Below, piece after piece: positions 1 through 8,200 of a stretch of 16,055 nt of DNA. The stretch's first letter is position 1. Every line of letters begins with the position of its first letter. The notes below the pieces were generated by a model, which was not told the origin of the DNA, did not search any database, and saw nothing but the letters and a program-made list of their open reading frames with translations. This DNA comes from JBMOLL01 sp049325415. GTDB taxonomy: Bacteria; Bacteroidota; Bacteroidia; Bacteroidales; GCA-2748055. Location: contig JBMOLL010000036.1 of the NCBI GenBank assembly GCA_049325415.1, forward strand, positions 1 through 16,055, written 5' to 3'. A program made the translations under genes and the position numbers.

Positions 1-1
1 G

Positions 2-1147
2 TCACTTACCTGCTGCGGGAATACCGGAAATGACGCCAGATCAGTAAGCCCTGAATCCTGGGCCACCCGTCTTGCCGACGGGGTGATGTATCGTGCCGAC
101 AGCCTTGTATATTACCTGCGCGACAAACCCAAGTATGAGTACGATTATTCCTTCCTGGCTTATGCAATCGGCAAACTCGGCGACCGTGATCCGAAATACG
201 CCGCTTATGCCCGGGCCTATATCGATTATTTTGTGAAGGACGATGGTTCGATCGGCGGCTATAAGCTGTCGGATTACAACATCGACAGGGTAAGGCCGGG
301 AGTGAATATCCTTGAACTTTATAAACAAACCGGTGAGGAGAAATACCTGAAAGCCGCCCAAACACTACGAAGCCAGATGGAAACCCACCCGCGCACGCAG
401 AGCAAAGGTTACTGGCACAAAAAAGTTTACCCCTGGCAGATGTGGCTCGACGGGCTCTTTATGGCCGAACCCTTCCTGGCGGAGTATGCGACTGAATTTG
501 ATCAGCCACAGATGTTCGATGATATCACCTTCCAGTTCAGACTGATCTACGAGAAAACGCTGGATCCGGCCACCGGACTGCTTTATCATGGCTGGGACGA
601 GAGCCGTCAGCAGCGCTGGTGCAATACCGAAACGGGCCAGTCACAGAATTTCTGGGGACGTGCAATGGGCTGGTATGTGATGGCCATTACCGATGTGCTT
701 GATTTCCTTCCTGAAGACCATCCCGACCGACCTGAACTCATTTCCATACTGAACCGCACCTGTGAGGCACTGCTGAAGGTGCAGGATCCGGCTACCGGAC
801 TCTGGTACCAGGTCCTCGACAAGGGAGGAATGGAAGGCAACTACCTGGAAGCCTCCGGCTCAGCCATGTTCATTTATACCTTCGCAAAAGCAGCAGGCAA
901 AGGTTACCTGCCTGAACGATATATGGAGATCGCCTCCAGCGCTTTCGACAACATGGTAAAGACCCTGGTGAAGGAAGGTGAAGATGGCTATCCCGTACTT
1001 ATCAATACCTGCGGAGGGGCGGGTCTCGGGGGAGAACCCGACTACCGCATGGGCGATTACGATTACTACATCCACGAGAAGCGGGTCGACAACGACACCA
1101 AGGGTCTGGCTCCGCTGATTCTGGCAGCCATTGAACTCGGAAAATAA
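2..1147 (+). CDS. GH105 unsaturated rhamnogalacturonyl/glucuronyl hydrolase (5' end outside window)
   Basis: The reading frame is open to the left edge, so the N-terminus is missing; a GTG at 83 is internal and need not be the start. GH105 enzymes (YteR/YesR type) hydrate the 4,5-unsaturated uronic acid left on oligosaccharides by pectin or rhamnogalacturonan lyases, releasing a 5-keto-4-deoxyuronate. Counting from the GTG at 83, the motif WLDGLFMAEPFLA (about residues 121-133) carries the Asp (codon at 449) that matches the catalytic acid/base Asp of YteR. The repeated helical hairpins of an (alpha/alpha)6 barrel are apparent, and the C-terminus has the family signature GGAGLGG, YRMGDYDYY and VDNDTKGLAPLILA. 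The first visible residues (LTCCGNTGND) could be the end of a lipoprotein signal, but this cannot be confirmed. It is the first gene of a pair with the esterase 6 bp downstream. Substrate preference within GH105 (rhamnogalacturonan versus other uronides) cannot be read from sequence alone. Confidence 0.93.
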   Translation, partial: SLTCCGNTGNDARSVSPESWATRLADGVMYRADSLVYYLRDKPKYEYDYSFLAYAIGKLGDRDPKYAAYARAYIDYFVKDDGSIGGYKLSDYNIDRVRPGVNILELYKQTGEEKYLKAAQTLRSQMETHPRTQSKGYWHKKVYPWQMWLDGLFMAEPFLAEYATEFDQPQMFDDITFQFRLIYEKTLDPATGLLYHGWDESRQQRWCNTETGQSQNFWGRAMGWYVMAITDVLDFLPEDHPDRPELISILNRTCEALLKVQDPATGLWYQVLDKGGMEGNYLEASGSAMFIYTFAKAAGKGYLPERYMEIASSAFDNMVKTLVKEGEDGYPVLINTCGGAGLGGEPDYRMGDYDYYIHEKRVDNDTKGLAPLILAAIELGK

Positions 1148-1153
1148 AAAGGG

Positions 1154-2134
1154 ATGAAAAAGATTTTCCATTATCTGATCTTTCTGGGCCTCCTGGTCCA
1201 GGTTCAGATGCTCCCGGGACAGGCAGAGGACGCTTTTCCCAGAGATACCTCGTTTACCGTATGGAGCACGGCCAGGAAGATCGCCAAAGCCTACCCGCAG
1301 GCTGTTCCGGTGGGCGAGTTCACCACCCTGCCCATTACTGGCTATCGCGACCTGGTATATTGCCAAACGGGAAAGCGGGAACTGCATCTCGACCTGTTTT
1401 TGCCGGAAAAGCCGGAAGGTGAACTGCCTGTTGTTGTTTGTATTCACGGGGGAGGATGGGCCTCCGGGAACAAGTCGCACCTCGTGCCCCTGGCGCAGCA
1501 ACTGGCGGCCCGGGGTTTTGCGGGGATCTCGGTAGAATACCGGTTATCGCCCGAGGCCCTGTATCCCGCCGGGGTGAACGACATCAAAACGGCGATCAAA
1601 TGGCTGAAGGCCAATGCCCCGGCGTACCATCTCGATACTGCGCGGATAGCTGTATTGGGCACCTCAGCCGGAGCCACGCTGGCCACACTTACCGGCACCA
1701 CAGCCGGAAGTCCGCTGTATCCCGGCACCGTTCCATTCCCGGGAGTTTCCGACAGGGTCCGGGCCATCGTTAACATCGACGGACCGCTGGATTTCACCGA
1801 TCCGGCCGAAAGTGCCAAAGACACCATTCCTTCAAAACCCTCGGCCGCTGCCCGCTGGTTCGGGGTAACACTGGCACAGAACCCGGCACCGTGGAAAGAA
1901 GCCTCCCCGGTTAACCACGTCGGGCCCGATAGCCCCTCTATACTTTTTGTGAACAGTTCGCTTCCACGTTATCATGTCGGCCGCGATGCATATATTGCCG
2001 TGCTGGATGAAAACGGGATCTATTCCGAGGTCCATACCATTCCCGACACCCCGCATCCCTTCTGGCTGTTCGAGCCCTGGTTCGGAGAAACGCTGGAAAT
2101 TGTCACACTTTTTCTTCAACGCACACTGGAATAA
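1154..2134 (+). CDS. Secreted alpha/beta-hydrolase esterase, probable pectin/xylan-type deacetylase
   Basis: A 326-residue protein with a Sec signal peptide (hydrophobic residues about 7-20, cleavage near the early 20s). The alpha/beta-hydrolase core has the oxyanion motif HGGGW (98-102), the nucleophile elbow GTSAG with Ser171, and a late His301 in TPHPFWLFEPW. The HGGGW plus GxSAG layout is that of the acetylesterase/feruloyl-esterase-like group often found in plant cell-wall loci, so removal of acetyl groups from pectic oligosaccharides is the likely role, by inference. One odd point: at the strand where an acidic triad member usually sits (HGxxD), the sequence reads FVNSSLPRYHVGRD, so the acid is either Asp278 in a shifted position or elsewhere. 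The ATG lies just after AAAAGGG, 6 bp past the GH105 stop, which indicates co-transcription. The catalytic fold is clear; the exact ester is not. Confidence 0.85.
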   Translation: MKKIFHYLIFLGLLVQVQMLPGQAEDAFPRDTSFTVWSTARKIAKAYPQAVPVGEFTTLPITGYRDLVYCQTGKRELHLDLFLPEKPEGELPVVVCIHGGGWASGNKSHLVPLAQQLAARGFAGISVEYRLSPEALYPAGVNDIKTAIKWLKANAPAYHLDTARIAVLGTSAGATLATLTGTTAGSPLYPGTVPFPGVSDRVRAIVNIDGPLDFTDPAESAKDTIPSKPSAAARWFGVTLAQNPAPWKEASPVNHVGPDSPSILFVNSSLPRYHVGRDAYIAVLDENGIYSEVHTIPDTPHPFWLFEPWFGETLEIVTLFLQRTLE

Positions 2135-2162
2135 GACATCGCTTGTTATATCTCATTGTTTT

Positions 2163-2181
2163 ACTGCGCTTTAGCGCAAGT
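2163..2181 (+). other. Small hairpin after the esterase gene, possible weak terminator
   Basis: A 5-bp perfect stem TGCGC (2165-2169) and GCGCA (2174-2178) encloses a TTTA loop; AC/GT can extend it across a bulged A. It lies 30 bp past the esterase stop, but no T tract follows, so it is at best a weak terminator or an RNA-stabilising hairpin. The rest of the 237-bp gap (2135-2371) is AT-rich towards the next gene. I found no full match to the Bacteroidota TTTG/TAnnTTTG promoter with proper spacing and no clear Shine-Dalgarno before the ATG at 2372. Confidence 0.3.
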
Positions 2182-2371
2182 AGTAACTCCCATTTGACAG
2201 GTTTCTGGGAAATTTAACCCGCTTTTTGATACGAAATCAACTCCCTGAGATTTCTGTCCCTGTATTTGAGAAAAAGGAACAGAGCAGAACGGGGGATATG
2301 ACGTAATTTTAATCCTGTTATTGCTTTTCGTAACTAACTAAACAAATTAATAACACGTAAAACTACTGCTT

Positions 2372-4627
2372 ATGAACAAATTTACCTTTACATTACTTAT
2401 TGCAGCCCTTTCGCTTTTCTCTTTCAGGGCTACTGCACAGGACGTCATTGACCTGACAGGGATTGACAATTCAATGATCCTCTATGACACCCTTCCCGAT
2501 CTGGCCAGCGGATCAGTGGTGTTGCTGGAACCGGGAATGACTTACCTTGCCTATGGATACAAATTTGGAGCTTCCGTCACGATTCAAAGTAGCGATCCGC
2601 TCAACCTCAACAGGCCGAAAATAGATTTGTCGACCAACTTTGATCTTGCAGATGGAGCAACATTTGATTCCCTGATTTTCCGCAATCTGGAATTTTTTTA
2701 CACGGCCTACACCGATAAATATGTCATTAACTCCACAGTTGGAGCCACCATCGGAAAGATTATGTTCGACGGTTGTTACATTCACGATCTGAGGGGTGTG
2801 GTACGAATGAAAGGCGGCACCGGAACCGTAGATTATTACGTCATTAAAAACTGTAATGTCAATATGATCAAAGACTACGGTATATTATCGGTTGACGTCG
2901 ACAATACCTGGTTTTGTAACAATATCATCCTGCAAAACTCCACCTTCTCCAGGGTTGAAGCCTTCATGACCAGCCGGACTACCACCGATTCCCTCCTGAT
3001 CGACGGTTGCACACTCAGCGAAGCAACAGCAGCCTCCAAAAGGATGTTCCGCTGGAGAGGTGCTACCGGTATGGATAATATTACCAAGGGGATTACGATC
3101 CGGAACTCGTTCTTCGGGGTAGGCTGGGATCAGGCTGCCACCGGAGCTACCGCCATTGACGGTTTCGACGGACTGGGTTCCACAACCTGGACCTTTGAGA
3201 ATTCCTATATCGCAAGAGATATGAGATTCTCTGCCGACTCGATCCAGGGTTTCAATTATGTGTACGAAGGAACCACTGCCGCCCTTTTCCAGGATATGGC
3301 TGCAAGCAACCTGAATTTTGCAGATACCACTTTCGTAGGAATCGGACATGCCGGTGACCAGCGCTGGGCTATGGGTACCATCGACGCCGGTCGTGAATGG
3401 AATTTCGGCAGGAATGCCTTCCGTTACCTGGGAACGACCGACACCACCAATGTAGTAGCAGGCCTGACAATTCATGCCAGCAGCGCTGCCACCGTGGTTG
3501 TGGATGCCAACAACAAGACTGTTGGTGACCTGAGCTTTACACACCGGATGAAGATGGGCGGTACCGGCGCGTTTGATACCGACGGACTTCCCCTGACCAG
3601 GGTACTGGCCATTGATGTCGATCACAGCTCAAAGATAACCGTGGCTGCCATGTCGTCATCGAGCTCTGCCGACCGGACTCTGAATATTGCCGCAGGCAAA
3701 ATGGATAACCTCATCGGTGAATTCCCCGCCCTGGGAGCTTCTCTCACCATGGCCGATTACGATTACTACGGAGGACCCACCACTCTCATGCTTTTCTCAC
3801 CGAGCAGCGGGGTGAACCTCTATTACATCAAAGTAGTGGATATCGCCAATACCGATGCCAAGCTGAAAGCCCTGACTGTTGATGCAGGTGCTCTTGACCC
3901 GGCATTTGACCCGGCTGTTACCAGCTATGCCGTATCTTTTCCCGCAGGGACCAGCACAATCAATGTTACGGCTACCACCAACGATCCGAATGCTACGGTT
4001 ACCGGCGACGGCGCCATTGATGTAAGCAGCGGATCAGCCACCGCCACCATTACAGTTACGGCAGAGGACGGTACCACAACGGAAACCTATACCATCGAAT
4101 TCAGTGTAATGCTGAACAACGATGCCACCCTTTCCGATCTGACGATCAGTATCGGTACACTTACACCGGCATTTGCAACAGAAACTCTGGCTTACACCGC
4201 CGATCTTCCCCAGGGAACGACAAGTGTTACAGTTGCAGCTACGGCTAACGATGAGAATGCTACCGTAACCGGTACAGGTGACATTGATGTTACCTCAGGA
4301 AGCGGACAGGCCAGTGTTCTTGTCACCGCCGAAGACGGGACCACCACGCAGACCTATACGGTTGATTTCACGGTTCTGGTTGGTGTGAATAACCTTCCCG
4401 GATCTTCCATGCTGGTTTACCCGACCATCTCCAACGGTGTCTTTACAGCCGAGTTCTCAGGTAACCCGGGAACCATAGCTGTCTATGACCTTACCGGTAA
4501 AATGATCCTTAACCGTAAAGCTTCTTCGAGCAGGGAAATGATCGAAATCAACAGGGCCGGTATCTTTATGGTACGCCTGAGCAGCGATAACGAAACCTAC
4601 ACTGCGAAAGTAGTTTCAGTCAAGTAG
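2372..4627 (+). CDS. Secreted beta-helix-like protein with two cadherin-like domains and a T9SS type A sorting domain
   Basis: This 751-residue protein starts with a Sec signal peptide (cleavage about ATA|QD near residue 22). Residues about 25-320 show repeated short strands with Asn/Cys/Phe ladders (NCNVN, QNSTF, DGCTLSE, RNSFF, ENSYIA), as in right-handed parallel beta-helix pectate-lyase-like proteins of the DUF4957/DUF5123 sort found in Bacteroidota polysaccharide loci; that family name is tentative. I see no recognisable lyase or GH28 catalytic motif. About 493-580 and 582-670 are two similar domains of the cadherin-like beta-sandwich type (start LKALTVDAGALDPAF or LSDLTISIGTLTPAF, end TVTAEDGTTTETY or LVTAEDGTTTQTY), which often serve as spacers. 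The last ~80 residues (VYPTISNG, VYDLTGKMI, GIFMVRL, AKVVSVK) are a T9SS C-terminal signal, so it should cross the outer membrane and be released or attached to the surface. It may be a lyase, a pectin-binding protein or a scaffold. It ends just before a strong terminator. Confidence 0.85.
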   Translation: MNKFTFTLLIAALSLFSFRATAQDVIDLTGIDNSMILYDTLPDLASGSVVLLEPGMTYLAYGYKFGASVTIQSSDPLNLNRPKIDLSTNFDLADGATFDSLIFRNLEFFYTAYTDKYVINSTVGATIGKIMFDGCYIHDLRGVVRMKGGTGTVDYYVIKNCNVNMIKDYGILSVDVDNTWFCNNIILQNSTFSRVEAFMTSRTTTDSLLIDGCTLSEATAASKRMFRWRGATGMDNITKGITIRNSFFGVGWDQAATGATAIDGFDGLGSTTWTFENSYIARDMRFSADSIQGFNYVYEGTTAALFQDMAASNLNFADTTFVGIGHAGDQRWAMGTIDAGREWNFGRNAFRYLGTTDTTNVVAGLTIHASSAATVVVDANNKTVGDLSFTHRMKMGGTGAFDTDGLPLTRVLAIDVDHSSKITVAAMSSSSSADRTLNIAAGKMDNLIGEFPALGASLTMADYDYYGGPTTLMLFSPSSGVNLYYIKVVDIANTDAKLKALTVDAGALDPAFDPAVTSYAVSFPAGTSTINVTATTNDPNATVTGDGAIDVSSGSATATITVTAEDGTTTETYTIEFSVMLNNDATLSDLTISIGTLTPAFATETLAYTADLPQGTTSVTVAATANDENATVTGTGDIDVTSGSGQASVLVTAEDGTTTQTYTVDFTVLVGVNNLPGSSMLVYPTISNGVFTAEFSGNPGTIAVYDLTGKMILNRKASSSREMIEINRAGIFMVRLSSDNETYTAKVVSVK
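3848..4378 (+). repeat. Two tandem cadherin-like domain repeats within the beta-helix protein
   Basis: The repeat is at protein level: residues about 493-580 and 582-670 of the 2372-4627 product align over about 88 positions. Shared landmarks are a leading NxDA-L-L, GxLxPAF, TxxYxxxxPxGT, NATVTGxGxIDVxSG and TAEDGTTTxTYTxxF. The copies have diverged at DNA level, so this is an old domain duplication and not a recent tandem repeat. Confidence 0.8.
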
Positions 4628-4655
4628 TTTATTAGTAATAGTAGATTGTTGTAAA

Positions 4656-4687
4656 GAGGCTGCCTCAAAAGGGCAGCTTCTTTTTTT
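4656..4687 (+). terminator. Intrinsic terminator of the beta-helix gene
   Basis: A 9-bp stem pairs GAGGCTGCC (4656-4664) with GGCAGCTTC (4672-4680), including one G-T wobble, around a 7-base loop, and runs straight into seven T (4681-4687). It lies 28 bp past the stop at 4627. This is a textbook rho-independent terminator. Confidence 0.9.
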
Positions 4688-4707
4688 GCATAGTATGTTG
4701 ACGTGTG

Positions 4708-4766
4708 CGACCCGTTCCGGGTCGGTGCCTGCCCGTTTCATTTTCCGGGGGTGGGACCCCGGTTAT
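4708..4766. repeat. Left 59-bp inverted repeat (hairpin plus GC palindrome)
   Basis: This segment aligns without gaps to the reverse complement of 5080-5138 at about 43 of 59 positions. It begins with a perfect 7-bp hairpin, CGACCCG (4708-4714), loop TTC, CGGGTCG (4718-4724). A 20-bp spacer follows, then the 18-bp palindrome 4745-4762, whose CCGGGG and CCCCGG arms enclose GTGGGA and which is identical in both copies. Confidence 0.85.
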
Positions 4767-4772
4767 CCTGTT

Positions 4773-4798
4773 TCAGCCTCCGCCAGGGCTGCGGCTGA
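4773..4798. other. Hairpin with a symmetric internal loop
   Basis: TCAGCC (4773-4778) pairs with GGCTGA (4793-4798). Inside, after a TCC/TGC three-base internal loop, GCC pairs with GGC around AG. The outer 6-bp stem, 3x3 internal loop and short inner stem have the same architecture as the 31-bp repeat units at 4925-5079, although the sequence differs. Confidence 0.6.
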
Positions 4799-4820
4799 CA
4801 GAGTGTAAGACCTTCGGCCT

Positions 4821-4850
4821 CATAAAAAAAGACATTTCGATGTATTTATG
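4821..4850. other. AT-rich hairpin with a TTCG loop
   Basis: ACAT (4832-4835) and ATGT (4840-4843) close a TTCG tetraloop. CATAAA (4821-4826) can pair with TTTATG (4845-4850) outside an unpaired AAAAG stretch. It differs in composition from the GC-rich repeats around it. Confidence 0.45.
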
Positions 4851-4900
4851 GGACTTAATTAATAAAACCCGACATCGTAGTCATGCCCCACGGGAAAGCA

Positions 4901-4917
4901 GGTGGCCGAAGGTCACC
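4901..4917. other. 7-bp GAA-triloop hairpin next to the tandem array
   Basis: GGTGGCC (4901-4907) and GGTCACC (4911-4917) pair over seven positions, one of them a G-T wobble, around a GAA loop. The loop matches those of the hairpin at 5122-5138 and, on the opposite strand, the hairpin at 4708-4724. It sits 7 bp before the first 31-bp unit. Confidence 0.6.
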
Positions 4918-4924
4918 CACCCCG

Positions 4925-5079
4925 ATAGCCGAAGCTCTCGCTAAGGCTATCACCGATAGCCGAAGCTTTTGCGAAGGCTACCACCGTTAGCCGAAGCACC
5001 TGCGAAGGCTACCACCGATAGCCGAAGCACCTGCGAAGGCTATCACCGATAGCCGAAGCTTTTGCGAAGGCTATCCCCC
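4925..5079. repeat. 31-bp tandem repeat array, five units, each an imperfect hairpin
   Basis: Units start at 4925, 4956, 4987, 5018 and 5049 with exact 31-bp spacing. Each reads (A/T)TAGCC, GAA, GC, a variable four-base loop (TCTC, TTTT, ACCT, ACCT, TTTT), GC, then GAA (TAA in unit 1), GGCTA(T/C), and a linker CACCG, CCACCG or CCCCC. The outer 6-bp stem, the GAA/GAA internal loop and the GC/GC inner stem keep their form while the loop varies. Continuous head-to-tail units with no distinct spacers exclude a CRISPR array. The next unit position, 5080, runs into the right inverted repeat and begins TTAGCC, so the array and that repeat are physically joined. Confidence 0.9.
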
Positions 5080-5138
5080 TTAGCCGGGGTCCCACCCCCG
5101 GATAACGAAAGGCGAAACACACGACCACGAAGTGGTCG
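5080..5138. repeat. Right 59-bp inverted repeat (GC palindrome plus hairpin)
   Basis: This is the mirror partner of 4708-4766. It contains the 18-bp palindrome at 5084-5101 and, after the same 20-bp spacing, the perfect hairpin CGACCAC (5122-5128), loop GAA, GTGGTCG (5132-5138). Compared with the left copy, two adjacent stem base pairs differ on both sides of the stem, so pairing is preserved. Confidence 0.85.
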
Positions 5139-5194
5139 AACAAAAACCTACCGGATATCGAATGCACATCAAAAAACATATCTGTCCAAAGCAT

Positions 5195-5225
5195 AAAAAA
5201 AGTGGTGGTCATTCATACCACCGCT
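5195..5225 (-). terminator. Intrinsic terminator of the minus-strand pectinase operon
   Basis: Read on the minus strand, AGCGGTGG (5225-5218) pairs with CCACCACT (5208-5201) with one C-A mismatch around a 9-base loop, followed by a run of seven T (5201-5195). It lies 25 bp beyond the stop of the CE8-PL1 fusion gene. Confidence 0.85.
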
Positions 5226-5249
5226 TTACTATATCATGCTTACAGACCG

Positions 5250-8200
5250 CTAACGCAGCACAGCGATCTTACAGGTGCTCAACCTTTTCTTTTCATCCAC
5301 GATTCTCACCAGGTAGATACCCTGTACCAGGTCGGGCAATGGCCACCTGATCTCTGCCGAATGAAACCTGCCCTCAGCCATCTTTGTGCCCGTCAGGGAA
5401 TAAACCTCAATACCGGTGATATCGTCCATATGACTGATCACCAGTTCATTGGTCGGGCCGCTATACCAGGCATGAACAGGAACCAGATCCTGCAGAATTC
5501 CTTCTGTAGAAGTAGTATCATTGGGTTGATACTCGTTCTGGTTGGAAATAATCGAATCGACCAGGGAATACAGATACACCTCAAGGTTCGGATAGAGCCC
5601 GTCGATGGTGATCAGCTGGGCATCCCCGGCGTTGCCCGGATTCAGGCCTTTCTCAGTTTCCCAGTCATCGGGCATGCCATCCCCGTCCGTATCGGTGGGC
5701 GGAGGAAGGGAGTTCAGCACGGGCCATCCTCCTACTGCTGTCTGCGTGTCAATAATCCCGTTGACGCTGCCATTTCCCCCCGTCATGTAGGTGGCGGTGC
5801 CGGTAGATACATCATGCACCATGCGCAGGTCGACATCGTCGCGGACAAGGCTGGCTCCCCCGAATTTCAACACCCTTTCATAGGCTTCTTCAGCCGTATG
5901 GGTATAAACCTCTCCCGGATCAAGCTCTTCAGCCAGTCGCATGGCCTCTTTCTCCTCGGTAGTGACGGTATACTGAGCGGCAAACTGATTGTAAACCCCG
6001 TAGGTCCAGTTGTCGTCTGTTGCCCTTGTGGAGGTGGCAAGCACATTTCCGTCGATATAATATTTGCCCCATATGTTGGAAATCGGATAACCAGTCTCCA
6101 GCAGCTTATCAATGGAATAGATCCTTTCGTATTTGGTGGTGGCCGGTCCGGGCTTGTAATAACAATTAACGAAATTGGCATGCATGGCTTCTCCCCCGTA
6201 GGCACTGTTTCCCTGCCAGTTGTAGATCACATTATTCCTCAGGTCGACCAGGTCGGTAAGCGCAAAGGCATCCCCTTTTACCTCCCCGAGCCTTGGGTTG
6301 CGGCTATCGTGGCTGGCCATCAGGTTATGATGGAAAGAGGCATTTTTACCGCCCCAGATACCTCCGTAACCATGAGAACCTTTATCATGAACCGAGTTCC
6401 GCAGACTTTCCGTGATAAAACTCCACTGGAGGGTGAAATTTTCGTTCTGGTAAAAGGATACGCATTCATCGGTCGACCAGCTCGCCGAGCAATGGTCGAT
6501 GATGATGTTTTTCTTAAACCGTCCACCCAGCGCATCACCTTCCTGTGCGGCGGCATCGCCCATACGGAACCTTATAAAACGGATGATCACGTTATCGGCC
6601 CCGATATACACCGGGTAATCCCGGAGCGTGATCCCGTCGCCCGGTGCAGTCTGACCGGCAATGGTGATATTGTCATTGGCAATATTCAGTGCGGAGGTAA
6701 GCTGGATGGTCCCCGAAACCTTGAAAATAACGATCCGTGCCCCGGTCTGAGCCACGGCATAACGCAGGGAACCAGGCTGGTTGTTGTCGAGCAGGTTGGT
6801 TACGTAGATCACGCGACCTCCCCTTCCGCCCGTGGTATATTTTCCGTGTCCTTCGGCTCCCGGGAAAGCAGGCAGATCGCCGGTGGGCTCCGTCCCGCCG
6901 CCCGGTTCACCAACGATAATCTTACCCGATCCTTCAAACAGGTCGGGATGAGTGGCAACGGAATACTCACCGGAATCCATGGCCACCCCGTTCAGGAAGA
7001 ACTTATCTACCTGTACATCCACATTCAGGATGGCTTTTGCGTTATCCTGCAGACTGAGAACAAGCGAATCGCCGGCGGCTTTTGAATGACTGAAAATCAC
7101 CTTGTTATCAAGACCAACCGTAATCCTGCCCTTCCCAAAGGCATTCTCGCTCTTGCCCTCTATGGTGGTGATATAGCCTGCAGTGGTCGGATAGCGGTTA
7201 CTGTAGACCGTGGCGTCCCAGTTGCCGGTGAAACTACTGTTATCGGCCGTGAGCAGCAGGTTGCCCGAATTGACCGTTCCTTTCCCGTTATTCAGAGCCG
7301 TAACGGTATACGGTCCGGTTACGGGACCGGCCAGTGTCATCGTACTTCCGGTGGTATTGCTGCTCTGCATATCCATGGTGACATTACCCAGCAACATAAT
7401 GGGGGCTGTAAGTTTCATTCCTGCCCCGGAGGTATTGTATTTGAAAAGCGTTCCTTCTTCCATGAATATAGTACCCATGCAGGTATGATCGCCGCGAAGA
7501 CGCAGATCGCCGGGGTAGCCCAGAAGTATATCGGCTGTAAATATGCTTGAGGTGGTTTCCATTTCTTCTTCGCAGACCACGGTCTCGCCGGCTTCGGGGA
7601 GCAGGGCCGGAGTGAAGTTCTCGGCTACGTCCCAGTTTCCGTTGGCGGTACGGTGAAAATAAAAAGTATCAGGCCTGCCGATAATGACCTTTCCAACTCC
7701 GCTTATGAGAGCCGGATTGGTTGTTGCAGAGTACTCCCCTATGCCCTGAAGGACATCGTCGATATAGAATTCGCTGATGGTCACATCGGCATCCAGTTGC
7801 AGAGCCGATCCGGTCACTACCCGTAGTTTAGCCCTGGCATACATGGCGTTATTATCACCGATGCCCAGTGTGGCACCACTTTTCACTTCCACGCTGCTCC
7901 TGCCCAGTGCTGCGGCAACCGGTGCCGACAGGGTACCTTCTTCAACCGTGATCCTGCCGGAGAAATCGCTGTTGTCCGAATTCAGGATCAGGGAACCTGT
8001 ACCGATCTTTGAAAGAGCATGAACACCAACAAGTTCCGCATCGAGTGTAAGTATACCTCCCGCTCCGAAAAGGATCGAATCCTTAGTGGCTACTTTTCCG
8101 GCAAGAGATACATCAGCCGGAGCGAAGATCCCGGCTTTCGCCACCGAGATATAGGCAGCCGAGCTGTTCGCCATGACATCAAGTATGGCCCCTTTCTTAA

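Larger units (their letters stand above)
4628..5249. other. 622-bp non-coding block between convergent operons, packed with palindromes
   Basis: No convincing gene lies here; the short open frames (4705-4944, 5009-5212, 5132-5350) are low-complexity readings of the repeats, with no family resemblance. The block holds, in order: a plus-strand terminator (4656-4687), a left 59-bp inverted repeat (4708-4766), hairpins at 4773-4798, 4821-4850 and 4901-4917, a 31-bp tandem array (4925-5079), a right 59-bp inverted repeat (5080-5138) and a minus-strand terminator (5195-5225). The repeats sit wholly between the two terminators, where an insertion would disturb neither operon. Confidence 0.8.

Noticed and set aside
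1..82. Taking the GTG at 83 as the start of the GH105 gene
   Set aside because: The frame stays open upstream to the window edge and the GTG start would delete the beginning of the helical barrel and any signal peptide; the gene is truncated by the window, not short.
860..1827. Minus-strand open frames of 213 and 127 codons over the GH105 and esterase genes
   Set aside because: They lie antisense to clear enzymes with intact motifs and show no recognisable features of their own.
2190..2345. Promoter candidates before the beta-helix gene (TTGACA at 2194, TGTATTTG at 2261, TAATTTTA near 2305)
   Set aside because: Each resembles half of a sigma-70 or Bacteroidota promoter, but none has a partner box at the right spacing, so no promoter is called.
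4925..5079. Possible CRISPR array
   Set aside because: The 31-bp units are continuous, with no unique spacers between conserved repeats; only a four-base loop and a few linker bases vary, and no cas gene is present.
4705..5350. Small open frames at 4705-4944, 5009-5212 and 5132-5350
   Set aside because: They read through palindromes, tandem repeats and terminators and give low-complexity peptides without homology or a plausible ribosome-binding context; the last also enters the antisense of the fusion gene.
5202..7085. A 627-codon open frame on the plus strand
   Set aside because: It runs antisense to the PL1 half of the CE8-PL1 fusion, whose minus-strand product has full catalytic motifs. 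The plus-strand translation matches no family and has no signal or domain pattern, so it is a codon-usage shadow.
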